NCBI GenBank assembly: GCA_900073065.1
Contig: FJOG01000007.1
Span: forward strand, 1,237,997-1,301,996
Source: Phialocephala subalpina
Lineage: Eukaryota > Ascomycota > Leotiomycetes > Helotiales > Mollisiaceae
Length of the DNA: 64,000 nucleotides
Direction of reading: 5' to 3'
Shown here: positions 1 to 12,005 of the stretch, in pieces
How the letters are laid out: the number at the start of each line of letters is the position of its first letter
How positions within the stretch are numbered: the first letter of the stretch is position 1
The notes under the pieces: model-generated
The model's input: only the letters and a program-made list of their open reading frames with translations
Database searches by the model: none
Told to the model about the DNA's origin: nothing
Position numbers and translations under genes: made by a program

Positions 1-1027
1 AAGGCGAACCAGGTTCAATCGAGTGTACCTCCTTGTCCCTGTAACGGCATCTCTCCAACCCGAAAGAGTACTCGTTGCGTGGCAGAAAACTTGGGAGTAA
101 GTATTCCAATAGTTTGTAGCTTAAATGATCAACCTTTCACATGCTGACTCCTTTTAGTACATATATAGATCCCACTCAAGTCATCGCTCCGGGAGTATTA
201 TACTTCAAACGTAGAACCCCGGCACTTGGCTGCCAACGCGGCCGTCTTCAATACGTATCCCGGTGATCCAGCACCGCCTGGAGGAGCCGCAACTCAGAAT
301 TACAGAGTACTGAGGAACAGAAATGTACCCAACTAGTGATCTTTTATTCTCATTCTATTATGACAGGCATCTGTCCTTTGCAGACCGAAAGCGGACTGTG
401 CAATACAATGCATCACCGAGACTTGAAAAATACAGAGCTTCTAATTATACTATAATTAAGAAAATCATAACACTGAAAGACTTTCTCATGTTTGGCAGCA
501 TGCTCGACACTTTGACTTATTCTCTGATCTTTGAAAGGTATGAGGTAAAAGTGATAGTGATGCATTTTTGGTGGACGGGCTGGAATATTACTTTGACTCT
601 CCACAGGATTATGATAGCAGTGAATTGTTTAACCAACTTAAATAGTATAGAGTATAAATTGGTTCAGGTCAGTGCTAATCAGGTTCGAAGAAGCACGAAA
701 ATTCCTGTGTATTTTGGTGAATTGAAAACATTCTTTGTTCGCATCCGACCACAAAAGTGGGCCTACTCTTGCTCGCAGCTCCCTACTATCAACGTCTTCT
801 GATCGTGTCGCAAACAACGAACTTGCAAGATTTTGACTACGAATCAACGCGTATCCAAGGACTCAGCACTCACGGGACTTTAACTCATTGATCCTTGCAT
901 CTCACCCGTTTGATCCAAACACATTTCTGCCGATCTTCCATCTACCGTGGGCCTTTCACCTTCGACTCCCTACGCCTCCGCTCTTTCACCTCGACAAAGA
1001 AGACAGTAACACTTACTTTCGCGTAAT
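1..1027. other. Left-edge non-coding region
   Basis: I see no supported gene here. The stretch around 320-700 is AT-rich, and a 159-codon open frame at 323-802 has no recognisable domain and low-complexity composition, so I treat it as chance. A pyrimidine-rich tract at about 940-1000 lies just before the F-box-like gene, as is common in fungal core promoters. Confidence 0.5.
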
Positions 1028-1873
1028 ATGGCTCCCAAGCGCAAGGTTGCAGCAGGCAAGTCCAAGCCACGCAAGAAGGCTGCAGCCAAGAAGAAGACCG
1101 TCAAGCCAAGTGAGTGTACCGTAGGTTCAACTGGGCTCTTGGCCAGCAGCTGATAGTTTTGCATAGCATATGAACCTTCTCCTCTAGCTTTAGCCTTCAT
1201 CTACAATTTCCGCTTCCCAAGAGATATCTGGTATCAGATCATCGAGGAAAGCGATGTCATCACACAAACAGTGTTGGGCATCACCTGCAAGACGTTCCGA
1301 GAGATTTACCTCAAAGTTGTCGAGAAACGCGGACTTGATGGCATCCTACCCGTACCTGTCATCGACTTGAGCCACGAAATCCTCTTCCCAGATGGGACTT
1401 TAATTACTCTCCGATCTTGCCTTGCCAACTGGGCCGGCTGTCAGGGTGGGATCAAGCGTGTTTGGAACCCATGGCTCGAGAAATGGTGTAACAGCGCAAG
1501 GATGGCAGTGTTCGTCGAAGAAGGTGGCTTGGTCGAACAATACGGACAAGAACTCATTGAGGAAATAGAAGGAGAGAAGGAAGCGAGACATGAGGAGCGA
1601 CAGCGGCTCAAGGGTGAGAGACAGGAGAAACGCGAGCGAGAAAATCAAGACAGGCAGGAGGCACGGGAAGCAAAAGCCCAAAAGAAGAAGGATCATGATT
1701 ATTATCGCGAGGATGTTGAGGGTTATGATCATGATTTTGATGCAGATGACGACGAGTCTGAAGGAATCTCGTCGGACGAATCAGTTGAGAGTGGGGAAGA
1801 AATAGAGACCGATGAGGAGGTGTTTTGGGGCTCTGACTCCGAAGATGCTATGGGAGGCGACATTAGTGATTGA
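1028..1873 (+). CDS. F-box-like protein with basic N-terminus and acidic tail
   Basis: Two exons, 1028-1109 and 1167-1873, with a 57-nt phase-1 intron; 262 aa. The N-terminus (MAPKRKV onwards) is a Lys/Ala/Pro-rich basic stretch that could be nuclear-targeting. Residues about 30-75 contain FRFPRDIWYQII and the spaced Leu/Cys/Phe pattern of a fungal F-box-like motif (GITCKTFREIY). Then come a Trp-containing segment, a charged Glu/Arg coiled-coil-like region (about 165-210) and a strongly acidic Asp/Glu/Ser tail. F-box proteins recruit substrates to SCF ubiquitin ligases; the motif here is weak, so that role is inference. The start is the first ATG of an exon whose frame continues through the splice. 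Confidence 0.75.
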
Positions 1874-2466
1874 GGTCTGCAGGAATGGTTTTGGAGATTG
1901 TCTCTATTTCTAGTGTAAATCAAGCCTCTACATGCCTTTGGTCCTCTCTGGAAAATACAAAGAGCAATTATGCATGCTGGGTTGTCGTTCACTGCACGTA
2001 TGCCTTGAAATTTCTCTTAAAAATCTAGTTGAATACTCGTCAAGATTGAGCGAGGTTGAGTCCCACACAACGCACGTATGCTTCAAGTACAAAAGTCGAC
2101 ATTAACTTAGTCAATTTGTAGACATCTTTGTTAGACATGGAGTGATGATTGCGTCTCGGCGGATCAGTGTCTCAGTGTCTGAGCCCTTCTTTGAAGCCGT
2201 ATCTGCACCAAGACACTGATTTCTGAGACAATAGTTGATTCGATGTAAACAACAAATGAACTCAAACAAAGTACAAGGGTGAAGTACGTCATGAAAGAAT
2301 AAATATTCATTTAAATTGATCTGATCTGAAAACGGACATCGGCTTTGTTCGCCACAAAGAAAACAATGACCGACTCCGAAGTAGCTTGTCCAAGATTGAG
2401 ATTTATACTCGACAGCATTCCTTCAATCCTATTGAGTCACTTATACTCTGCTGAATCTTTGACAAT
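1874..2466. other. Intergenic region
   Basis: About 590 bp between two genes on the same strand. I see no open frame with coding character and no repeat. Confidence 0.5.
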
Positions 2467-3354
2467 ATGCCTCCTAAGATGATAAGACCGCCACCCGGCG
2501 CACCTCCAGTAGTCGGACCGCCTGGAGGCCCAATCTACCAGCTTTGGTCAGGGAACAAATTAGATGTGGCTGTACATTGCATCGTCGTAGTAACCGATAC
2601 TCAGAAGAGACTTGATCGTCAAGAATTTGGGGCAGGGAACTCGCCGCTGAGACCACTGATTCAAAGGACTTCCCCATGGTTTCGACGGTCTGGCAATGTT
2701 GATGGGCCAATGGACAGGCACAACACAACCGTTCATGATGCTGCCCACCCGATCGAACCACAATTGGGACGAGTGGTGGAGACTACAGGTAAGTAGTCTG
2801 AGCTATCGTTCTGCACAACCCTGACAAGAGAACAGGAGGTATCAATCCTAACCATCGACTGGTCATCATGGCCAATGTAAACATTGCCCATCCGACGAGA
2901 CCAAACAGACATCTGAGAAACATGTATTGTAGATCATTGCGTTGCGCAAGGAATCTACCTGCAAACGGAGGACAGCCTTGGCGACAACGACCACAAACAA
3001 TCGCATTCGAATTAATTGGATCCAATCCTCTCCCTTGGAGTACTGAAGAGGCTGCGGACCATGCTCTGAATGCCATCACAAGATGGTTCGCCGAACCTAC
3101 TAGTGGTGCTGCCCGCCGAGCAGTATTCTCAACGGTACTACTTATGGTTCCTACCGCTCCTCAAAAGAATCCAGCTCGAATTAGAAGAGCATGGGAGAGG
3201 GCTTGGGAGTAAGTTTGTTCTTTGTCTTCGAAGATATTCAAAGCAACTAACTGTTCTTAGTAAATATATCGAAGTTCCTCCCGTAGTTCCTCCCGCTGGT
3301 GCCCCCACGAACAATTTCATTCAGTTGAGACGTGGTAGAGTGGTACAAAGATAA
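2467..3354 (+). CDS. Unknown protein with Pro-rich termini
   Basis: Three exons, 2467-2788, 2836-3208 and 3261-3354; introns of 47 nt (phase 1) and 52 nt (phase 2); 262 aa. I do not recognise the family. The N-terminus is Pro/Gly-rich (RPPPGAPPVVGPPGGP), the middle is Arg- and Asn-rich with several Trp, and the C-terminus has a second short Pro/Val run (VPPVVPPAGAP) before a basic tail. No signal peptide or membrane segment is seen. Both splice junctions use GTAAGT donors and restore one continuous frame, which is the main reason to accept the gene. Confidence 0.6.
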
Positions 3355-3841
3355 GAGTAAGATGGCGTGAAGATATAAGTGCCTTATATGAGAGGACTTC
3401 TGCTGTTTTCTCTGCGACTTTGAGCATCACAAGTTATTTATTAGTGTTCTCTGAATTTGGAAAGTGTTGACCTGTCTCTTGAGCTTTTCGCTAGTGAGAA
3501 CATGTCAGACAACTCGCAGATTGGAAGTGCTTACTCTGGACAACGCAGATTATACTCGAGGTTCTCACTCTCAACATGGGCGAGCACGGGCAAACATTCT
3601 TGTAAGAGAATTCGAGTGCCCAGCTGCAATGTAACCTCAACAACTTAGCGCTTTAGTAATGGTGGTTACGCCATGAGCGTGTTTAGTGCCCGCATCAGTT
3701 CCGCTACCCACTTGACAATCACGCCCTTCACCCCACACGGAGTGACTCAACGTTCTTCAAAATTCTTCCTTACAAATAGCATCAGAACAATTGTCCCTTG
3801 ATCTTGCATCAAGTACCTGCAAAATACAGCAACTGCCAGTT
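3355..3841. other. Intergenic region
   Basis: About 490 bp. A 63-codon open frame (3457-3648) has no coding character. This segment presumably holds the promoter of the MFS gene. Confidence 0.45.
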
Positions 3842-5496
3842 ATGACTCGCGACGTGCTTTCCATTCATGAATCCCACGAACTCGCCGCCTCCCACCCCAC
3901 TTCTCCATCACTTACCCGCGACCACCACATATTCAATTCTGACGTCGAGCTAACAACCGCATCTCGTTCTCGAAATGACTACACCTTCCCTGAAGGCGGT
4001 TCTCGAGCCTGGCTCGTGATATTTGGCTCGTTCAGCATTATTGCCGGTACATTCGGGTTGATTTCGTCCGTCGGTCTCTTCCAAGCGTACTGGCAAACAC
4101 ATCAATTGTCCGCTTACACCACAAGAGATATTGGATGGATCTCTGCTGTGAATGTGTTCCTGAATTTGTTTCTTGGGGTGCAGATTGGGCCTCTCTTTGA
4201 TAGATATGGACCGAGATGTAAGTCATGTCTCAATTCGAAGCCTGTATTCCAGCCCTAGAACATCTCCAATGTGAGGTTGAAGCAATATACTGACTGTTGG
4301 GAACAGGGCTCATCTTCAGTGGTAGTGTGGTTTATGTCCTTGCTTTAGTACTGCTTGCTGAATGTAAGAAGTACTACCAGTTCATGCTCGTTTATGGAGT
4401 CCTTGGCGGGGTGAGCAGTGCATTCCTGACGACAACTGCGCTGGCCGTTGTCGCGCATTGGTTTGAGAAGAAGAGAGGGATGGCATCGGGTATTGCTTTC
4501 GTTGGTTCGAGTATGGGTGGAATTGCCTTTCCGTTGATTTTGAAATCGGTTTTGGAGCATTTGAGTTGGGCGTGGTCGATGAGGATCATTGCGTTGATTG
4601 TGCTGGGAATGATGATTTTGGGGAATTTGTGTATCAAGGGCAGACTTCCTCCGAGGAAGAACGGTGGTGCTGTCGATTTGAGGTGTTTTCAAGATGCTAG
4701 GTTCTCGTGGGCGACGGTGGGAGTTTCTTGTGAGGTTTCTTCGTCACTACCACGCGATAGATGCTGATTCATAGACAGGCTTCGAGTTCGTCCTCTTTGG
4801 GGCCCTTGGTTTGCTTCCCACTTACGCTATTCTGCAAGGCTTCAGCAGTCAGACAGCCTTCAATGTTATCGCAATCCTGAATGCGTGAGTCTCAAAACCC
4901 TTCCCTATTCCTCACACCCCGCTGCCCCTCCCCCTTTCCACTAAGCGAAACTCGCTTCGCAAACCTCACATCACACCTTCAAGAAGTCAGCACTAACAAG
5001 CCACAGCGGTTCCGCACTCGGACGATCCCTCTCAGGCTGGATATCTGACCATCTTGGTCGCTTCAATACCATGCTCTTGACTTTAATCTGGTCCATGATC
5101 GTGACCTTCGCTCTCTGGCTACCGATGAGCAACAACGTCGTGCTATTCTACATCTTCGCTCCCCTCTTCGGATTTGGTTCTGGAAGTATCATTAGCATGG
5201 CGCCTGTGTGCATTGGCCAATTGTGTGAGGCAGATGAATATGGACAGCATTATGGGACGAGTTACTCAGCTGTTGCTTTTGCGTGAGTCTCCAACACAAG
5301 TGTCTGATGATAAAGGCTAATGAATTTCTGAAGGACGTTGATCTGTATACCTGTTGGAGGTGAGTTGTTGCCGACTGTGGGAGGTACAGCCTTTGTAGCC
5401 ATCTTTGGCGGGATTTTGGTTCTATCTCTGGTCAGCTTCCTCATGGCGAGGTGGGCATGCTTGGAATATCGCTGGAAGTGGAATGTCAAGATTTGA
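3842..5496 (+). CDS. MFS monocarboxylate-type transporter
   Basis: Five exons: 3842-4217, 4307-4729, 4779-4884, 5007-5282, 5334-5496; introns of 89, 49, 122 and 51 nt; 447 aa. The sequence shows a hydrophilic N-tail, the FPEGGSRAWLVIFGSF entry to TM1 typical of fungal MCT-like carriers, the D-R-Y-G-P-R loop after TM2, and about 12 hydrophobic segments including GALGLLPTYAILQGF and GRSLSGWISDHLGRF. The family moves monocarboxylates or related small acids across the plasma or vacuolar membrane; the substrate here is unknown. I chose the ATG at 3842; upstream frame extension lacks an ATG. The neighbour is a divergent-family VOC gene on the opposite strand, with no sign of a cluster. Confidence 0.85.
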
Positions 5497-5675
5497 AGAG
5501 ATGTGGGCATGTGAAACGAGAATTGGAAATTTGTCGAGAAGAGAAGATAGGATCGAGTTTGATCTCCATGAAAAAAAGTCAATCATTTTGTGTATCAGTC
5601 CTCATCCTGCCTGCAACTGCCACAGCCCTCAACACCTCGGGTATGTGTGCACCTCAACGCCAAATCCACCCTAAC

Positions 5676-6142
5676 CTAGCAATCTCCATTGTGACACACC
5701 ATCTCCCAATTGAAACCAGTCGCCGGATCACGCACGAACGCAGCATAGTATTTGTCGTGATATTGTGGTCGCAGACCAGGCGGGCCATTGTCTTTCCCAC
5801 CTGCCTTCAAAGCTGCATTATAAAACTCCCGAACCTGTTCTCCATCTTGATTCAACGACGTCAGCTTCTGGATATCGAGCGTTGAGAAAGTTGAGACTTA
5901 CTTGTAGCTTCAAAACCAAGATGGTTGTGTTTCAGAAGATTCTCGAGTACAGGCCCGACCCCATTTCCTTCAGGGACAGCTGCGATCCAGAGATACGGAT
6001 TGGTCTCGCCTAGGCCGACGACGGTGGGAATTGGTCGAAAGAATTCTTTGAATCCTGTGTGTTTGAGAGAGGAAACGAGGAAGGCGACCACTTCCTCAAA
6101 CTTTGATTCGGGGACTTGAAGTGTGAAGTGGTGGGCAGGCAT
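5676..6142 (-). CDS. VOC/glyoxalase-superfamily protein
   Basis: Two exons, 5902-6142 and 5676-5845, with a 56-nt phase-1 intron; 136 aa. It begins MPAHHFTLQVP, the usual first beta strand of a single-domain VOC protein, continues with a helix (FEEVVAFLVSSL), then the strand GETNPYLWIAAV, HLGFEAT joined to NGEQVREFYNAAL, AGGKDNGPPG and the closing strand region YAAFVRDP. Members bind a divalent metal and act as dioxygenases, lyases or resistance proteins; this subgroup is mostly unassigned. The acceptor (TCAAG at 5846-5848 on the minus strand) was chosen because it alone restores both frame and family pattern. An upstream in-frame ATG at 6274 would add a hydrophobic leader and cannot be excluded. 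Confidence 0.8.
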
Positions 6143-7127
6143 TTTGGGGTCTCTGAAGATTGAGATCGTCTTGTCTGGTAAGGTTTGAGTTTCTAAGGCA
6201 GACGATGCGAACGAAGAACTATAATTGAGGAAAATGAACGTCGGAATCAGCAGAGGGGAAGTATAAGTATTCAACGCGTCTTCTCCAGCTTACGGGTCGG
6301 AATTGGCGTCGGACTCCGGATTTCTGCACTGAAGAGGGGTAAACGGGTAGTTGCACCAACCAAAGGCCTGGGAATCAGCCCTAAGCATGCGTGTCAGGCT
6401 TTTGTCAGCACGGCTCAGCAGGGACCCGAACGCGCTGTCAGGTGATGGTGAAGAGCGCGGAACTCAGGGGCTTCTGTGGCGCATCAGCGGTGAGTGCTTG
6501 GCATGTCACAAGCAGCGACCGATGAAAACCTCTCATGTCGAGATCTATCGCTAGATTCTTTCACTCGTGCTGATGGATCCAATGATTCTCGTTTGCCTCC
6601 AGAGAGTAAGGTTATACACTTTTGAGGATTTGGTACATTTGATGGCCATTGCTGATTGCCATGTGTTGGCGATGGTGCAGATCGACTTCAGTGTCGACGC
6701 ACAGGAGCTGATGCACGCCACATCGTCAATGAGAATAAGAAACGCCGATCGGTCATACAGATAAGAGGGCAGCTGGGCAGGAGCTTCGAAGAAAATAAGC
6801 AGAGCAATTCAAGATCCTTGCCCTGCCATTTAACAGGTCGAGGCAATTGTATCCCCGCCGGTTAAAGCAGATCTTATCGCAATGCTCACGAGATGACCAA
6901 GGCGATTGCTGGTCAGCATGCAGAGTATTTCAATGAGTGTTGGCGTTGCATTGGATATTTCTTCACCTTCACCTCTGCGACTTCCGGGTAAGTCCGTCTC
7001 CTTCCTGTTTTGGGAGATCTCAGATTTGGAGTCAGCGTCAGCTTCGACAATTCCTTATTACTACAACGGCCCCCAAATATGATACCCGAGTCCGCTCAGT
7101 CAAGAAAATTGCAGCTTAAAGTCAGTC
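6143..7127. other. Divergent intergenic region
   Basis: About 985 bp between two genes that point away from each other. Only short open frames of no coding character are present. Confidence 0.5.
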
Positions 7128-9401
7128 ATGGAACTTCGAAGCCCATCTCCGTCAACTTTGTCATCAATTGATTTATGTACTGCAAAGCTTGAAGATTATC
7201 AAAGTCAAAATGCATCTGTTGAGTATTTGGTTCAGATCCCAGAGGTACGGTCCATATGAAATGCACACTGCTCCCTTGCTAAACCATCAATTCATTAGAC
7301 CACATGCCAAGACGACCAAAGGCGACCCGTGAAGGGCATTCTCCAAAAAGTCAAAGAACACATTTCCGTTGCACCTATCTTTGCCAGACTGAAGACTACT
7401 CCACACAAGTCAGAGGTGCAACAAAATTTAAATTTAAATTCGCACCTGGATTCGCACAGCGCCGGACTCGGCATCGTCCACAGACTGGTCGAAAGCATCA
7501 AACCACAGCCAAAACTGGACTTTGACGGGTACCAACAGCAATTTCCACCAAAGTCTTTCCCATCACCCAAGCAGACTTGGTACAACATTCCAACTAAGGA
7601 TGATGGGTCTCATTCATGGCCATTTTCGGAGACCTGGCCTCCTGAATTTTTCGTGGATTTGAGATGTCACGTGCCTCTTTTTGGAACAATGTTTCTGGCA
7701 GTCACTTTGCCAATTTTGCTGGTTCAATGTTTCGCGTATCCTGCAACTCAGCAGATAGGAAACCGACCAGGTTATGATTGCATGTACGTGTTACCTAGAC
7801 CTTCGCTCTTTTGAGGGCAATGGCTCATGATTATGATAGGCATTCCGGCGAGTTCAGCCTCAAAGGTAAACTTTCTTTCCTTGAGAAGACAGGCTGGGCC
7901 CCTCCTCCAAGATCCAGATTTCTCTTTGAGATTATTCAGAGTACATTCATAATAGATATGACCGATGCTTTCTTCTTTACAAGAAACACCTACTGAATTC
8001 TATATCAGGAATCGATGTAACATTTGGCCAGTTGACATATGCCGAAGCCAAAGCAATCGATCTATTCTGGAACATGCTTGTCGGCCGTGGGCTTCAGTCC
8101 TTCTTGATATTCATCAGTTGTAAAGTATTTTACTCGGTATTGATGTTTATGGCCGAGCGCCATCCTGTCAACTATGAGCTGTTCATGGCAATGTCGATGA
8201 CGCCTACAGCATCGAATGGAATAGGACCCATGCTAAGGTCGATTATCATTAATTCCGATGTGAAAAGTAGAGCTATGCTGCTTTGGTTATTGGGCACAAC
8301 TGTCTATATTGCATTGTCACCGACCTTTATCGATGCACTAAGTGGCTACAGAGCTATAGAGGTTACTATGGTAATTATTCTTCATTATTCTTTCTGATGG
8401 AATGGATACCTAGTTTTCTCATCAATTGTTCGCTGTCATGCTTCCCTTGCCTCCTAGAAGCCGATGGAAGAATCTCTCACATTTCAGGGCCAACGAGGTC
8501 TGGAGAATTGGCTCATTTCTCCACCAACAAGTACTGACAATCTCTCAAAGCTTCAACTTCCAAACGGCACCGCACTTGACGTTTCCTCAGGCTTCACCTC
8601 AAGCACATTTCAACACCTCCAACGGAACAATCCGCCACCCTATCTCGCCATCGACGAGAATGGTCAATGGTACAACCGTACCGCTCATTTCACATTAACA
8701 TCCAACGCTACCACCATATACTTCAACGGCACCTATCGAGCCCAGAATATTTCAGATGTCTTCAGCGCTTCTTGCTTCAACTCCACTACCTCAGTCCTCT
8801 TTTTATCTGCGGATCATTACTCATTTTTCCAACCCGGACAGCTCGAAATGTACGATGATCCCAGTTGCGAGAACTGGTTTCCTCTCGCTCCGAAGATTAG
8901 CTACGCGCATGGTATTTGGAACGAAACTTATCTACGAGATGCTGATAATTATACTTGTTCTTCGAAGGATGTCTATACATGGGTAAGAATTCCTGAAATT
9001 TCTATCATGGCAACCCAAGACTGACTAGTGTGGCAATCTAGGGGTTCTCGTACGAACTTCTTCTAATATATTTTTGTATCAGTGGGACTTGGATTCTTGG
9101 TACCTGGGTTCTATACGTGTATTCGTCAGTACACAGTGAGACAATCCAGAAGGGACGGGGTTTTGGCCCTTGGAGAGCGGTTGTTGACCTCGGGGATGCG
9201 TTGAGGGAGACACTGAATGGAGTGGACGTGTGTGCATATTCTGACGACGAATTAAGGAGGAATATTAGAGGAAGGAATTGGGTTACTTATCGCCACGTTG
9301 ATAGGGAGGATTCGAGGTCAAGCTTCGGGTTGAAGGAAGTGGAGGTAGGAGAAGGCGAGGAGGGACGATTGCGGCTTGGATGGGGGAGAGAGTATGGATA
9401 G
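7128..9401 (+). CDS. Fungal multi-pass membrane protein, function unknown
   Basis: Six exons: 7128-7244, 7299-7783, 7840-7865, 8009-8370, 8488-8982, 9042-9401; 614 aa; the third exon is only 26 nt. The N-terminal 160 residues are soluble. A membrane segment follows (FGTMFLAVTLPILLVQ), then a conserved block with AKAIDLFWNMLVGRG and further hydrophobic helices (WLLGTTVYIALSPTFIDAL). A large Asn/Thr-rich segment with many N-glycosylation sequons (residues about 330-490) is probably lumenal or extracellular. A last membrane helix (YFCISGTWILGTWVLYV) and a charged cytosolic tail close the protein. The pattern fits a family I recall as widespread and uncharacterised in Pezizomycotina; I cannot give a function. 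All five junctions are in phase. Confidence 0.8.
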
Positions 9402-9837
9402 TCTCCGAAGACACGCAAATGATCTTTTCTTCGTTCAAAATATCCCATATATTAGGGTAGAGGAGGGTAAATCAATCTCTGCACGCTCTTCTAGGTCACT
9501 CATTGGCTCTGGTAGTCAGCGATCGAGCCACGTCAAAGCTTGAAATCTCAACACTTCATATACTTTTACAAGCCCTTGATTATGAAATTATCAGATATTC
9601 TAAATTAGCTTCCTCCAGATCAGATAGTTAGTAAACATAATTGGCGATTCTTTGGATAATCGAAAGTGAAGTTGTTGACTTCGATTTTCGTTGCTTGGAA
9701 AAGATACAGGTGCGGGGTAAATTTACCCTTACTCGTTATCTATGACACCGTACAACCTCGAGGACCGCGTTGAGCAATCCTCACATAAAGCAATGCAGCG
9801 TACTCTTTTCGTTTCTGTTGGTTTCTAAGATACTGTA
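9402..9837. other. Intergenic region
   Basis: About 435 bp, AT-rich in the middle. No coding or repeat signal is seen. Confidence 0.5.
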
Positions 9838-10646
9838 ATGGCTTCCCAAGCATATGCTCCGTCTCTGCCTCGAGATCTAGAGGAAGTCTTCAGTTCTCAT
9901 GAAGGTGATCGTGAAGCTTTGCTAAAGGCTTTCATGCCCGTTTTCTGTGACCATGTCCGAGCAGATAGGATCTTCCTTCAACCTCGAAATCCCGAGACTC
10001 GTGTATGCAAAGTCTTTCGATGGCGCAGGAATGAAAACATTCCTTGGTGAGTGCAAATAGTCCATGAGGATGGCCTTAATACTGACTTGCAACCCGGCCT
10101 GCGATTCCAGGCGACATCAAGGAAGGTCAATGGTTCATAGAAGACAACTGGGAAGTCGAAGATCCTCTATGGAGGGCTGCTTTACAAGTGAGTGCCATCG
10201 TCTGTCGCGAATGATTTATCGTTTAATTGTACGACAGCTCAAACCAAGGTCAACCCCACTCTTGCACTCGAGATTCATTTGACTCACGATCTAACAGCAT
10301 CTACGTCGAAGACCTCGAAGAAGCAGCAAAGAAGGGGATTCTGAATCTTGATTTCGAGAGGAACTATATGTTTCACACTGCTTTGATTCATGGTCATGCG
10401 CATTGGCCTCCTCTGAATGTCGATGCCGTGGAGGAAAGGAGGTTCTATGGCTCCGTTCAGCCAGCGGTGTTTGATGGACCTAGAGTCTGGTCTACAGACA
10501 CTCACGAGCTGGTGGAGAAGTGCCTGGCGAGGATTGCACCGATCATGAAAGCGTATGGGGAGAATGCTCCACCTCGTTCCAGTTTCGAGGGGCTTTACTT
10601 CAGGGGAGTCTTGGATACATCAGGGATGACCAGCATTCAATCCTAG
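9838..10646 (+). CDS. Conserved fungal unknown with one splice-phase conflict
   Basis: Likely exons 9838-10046, 10111-10187, 10238-10248 (11 nt) and 10298-10646. The last three join in frame to read WRAALQ, LKP, then SIYVEDLEEA. The coding content is convincing: DRIFLQPRNPETRVCKVFRW, WFIEDNWEVEDPLW and a C-terminal block ending in HELVEKCLARIAPIMKAYG. It resembles a family of about 200-aa cytosolic fungal proteins of unknown function. The first junction does not fit: exon 1 ends in phase 2, but exon 2 needs phase 1, leaving a one-nucleotide conflict. Either a non-standard splice, a sequence error or a frameshift mutation is present, so the gene may be inactive. Confidence 0.6.
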
Positions 10647-10823
10647 CGCTTAAGTTACCCAGTAACATTGATATTGTAACTCTGTGTAACCTGCAAGGGC
10701 TATTAGGATCTGTTTGATAGAAGCTTCTATTTTTGTTCTTGTTTTTGCTCTTCACGTGGCATCTTCTTTTCTTGCTCCTAAACGGCATTGGTGATGCTCT
10801 GACATACTATCCTACAACTTTTA

Positions 10824-11240
10824 TTATACAGCTATTCTCTTAGCCAGACTTACTTCGCGCATTCTTCTGGGTCTTTTTTCTTCATAGTCACTATTGTCAG
10901 CATCAGAGTTTTCAGCATTAGTCTCCCCTCCTGTGGGCTTTTCATAAATATCAACCAAATCCTGTGCATGTTCAAGATCCTCCGTTGTCTTCCACTCATC
11001 AAACTCAGGTCCCCAACCTTTCCATCGAACTAAGTATAGCAGCTGTCCTGAACCGTTCGGCTTGCTCGCTACTATCTTCTCGAGTTCATATTCGGATTCT
11101 TCACCTCCTGCCTCGACGTCATCTTCTTCGTAGGTGTCGACGTCTACTTCGATTGTGTCATCGCTGTTGCTCGATGACTTCATATTCACCCATTGCACCT
11201 TATCATTCCGAACCCTCGTCGTCATATCTCTCTTTGCCAT
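10824..11240 (-). CDS. Small chromodomain protein
   Basis: Intronless, 138 aa. After a short basic start and an acidic Asp/Glu stretch there is a clear chromodomain at about residues 51-105: YELEKIVASK, then LYLVRWKGWG, then DEWKTTEDLEHAQDLV. The aromatic residues Tyr, Trp and Trp of the methyl-lysine cage are in place. The tail is acidic then basic (KRPRRMREVSLAKR). Chromodomains bind methylated histone H3, and they also occur at the C-terminus of some retrotransposon integrases. No integrase or reverse transcriptase is seen beside it, so I read it as a stand-alone gene or a remnant. Its ATG lies 24 nt after the stop of the broken gene at 11265-12005. Confidence 0.75.
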   Translation of the reverse strand: MAKRDMTTRVRNDKVQWVNMKSSSNSDDTIEVDVDTYEEDDVEAGGEESEYELEKIVASKPNGSGQLLYLVRWKGWGPEFDEWKTTEDLEHAQDLVDIYEKPTGGETNAENSDADNSDYEEKRPRRMREVSLAKRIAV

Positions 11241-11264
11241 TTCTCACTTCCTTGTACCTCCAAG

Positions 11265-12005
11265 TTATCCAGAGCTGTTCTTTTCGTCCTCGTTGCGCCT
11301 ATTTTGAGAGAGGAGTTCGGCAGTTTTGGCAGCTACAACTCAAGTCAGCAAGAACAGGATGTATTTACACGAGAGAGGACTTACCTTGTTTCATGGTATA
11401 CGCCATCAAACACTTCAAAGCTGTGCCAATTGCGGACATAGCTGACGCAAGATCGTCATACGGAGACATCCATCACCTTGTCCTTAAAATCCTCGCCAAG
11501 AAGTTTCGCTCGTAGGGGAGCAAGTCGTTGCACGAGTCCATGTTTCTCGAGAATTTTGCTGATATTCGGATTGTGCCTGGATATTTACCAGAAGGAGTTT
11601 TGATAAGTACATCTTGTCAGGTTCCGCTTCAGTATAGCCAGTGCTTTCAATTTCTGCTGGTGTGAGAAGTCGCTTCTCCTTCAGGAGTTCGGGAACATTG
11701 AATGCAAGTTTTATTCTTTCGGACTGCGAGAGTTTTTCGTTTAGAACGAATGAGCGTTCTCCATTTTCCCATACCGGATCGAAATTTCTTGCGACTTTCT
11801 TTTTGGTGGGCTTTAGCGGGGATTGTTGAGAGGTGGATGTCCGCTTTCACGTAGTGCTGGGTGATGCTGCTCCAGGTGACTGTGACCTGTTGTCGGTTGT
11901 AGGATCTGGGCTCGGAGAGAGAAAGCGAGTCGGCATGTCGTTCAGCTTAGAGTTTAGCACGACCCTTGGCGTGGACGTCTTTCTTTCCATGCCAATTGAA
12001 GCCAT
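11265..12005 (-). pseudogene. Broken gene upstream of the chromodomain gene
   Basis: Reading from ATG 12005, one frame runs for about 138 codons with good coding character (for example FDPVWENGERSFVL and LLKEKRLLTPAEIE) but carries a TGA at 11847-11849, where a single C-to-T change of CGA would explain the stop. Coding sequence then continues in a second frame (ISRHNPNISKILEKHGLVQR) after a shift near 11583-11600. It enters a third frame (SPYDDLASAMSAIGTALKCL) after a shift near 11462-11475, then crosses a normal-looking 52-nt intron (11333-11384) to a stop at 11265. One nonsense codon and two frame breaks make a pseudogene the simplest reading. I do not recognise the family. Confidence 0.6.

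Noticed and set aside
323..802. 159-codon open frame in AT-rich DNA
   Set aside because: No domain, low-complexity composition, no splice partner; overlapping frames on the other strand are equally open.
10824..11240. Chromodomain as the end of a retrotransposon integrase
   Set aside because: No integrase core, reverse transcriptase, or long terminal repeat is seen within several kilobases.
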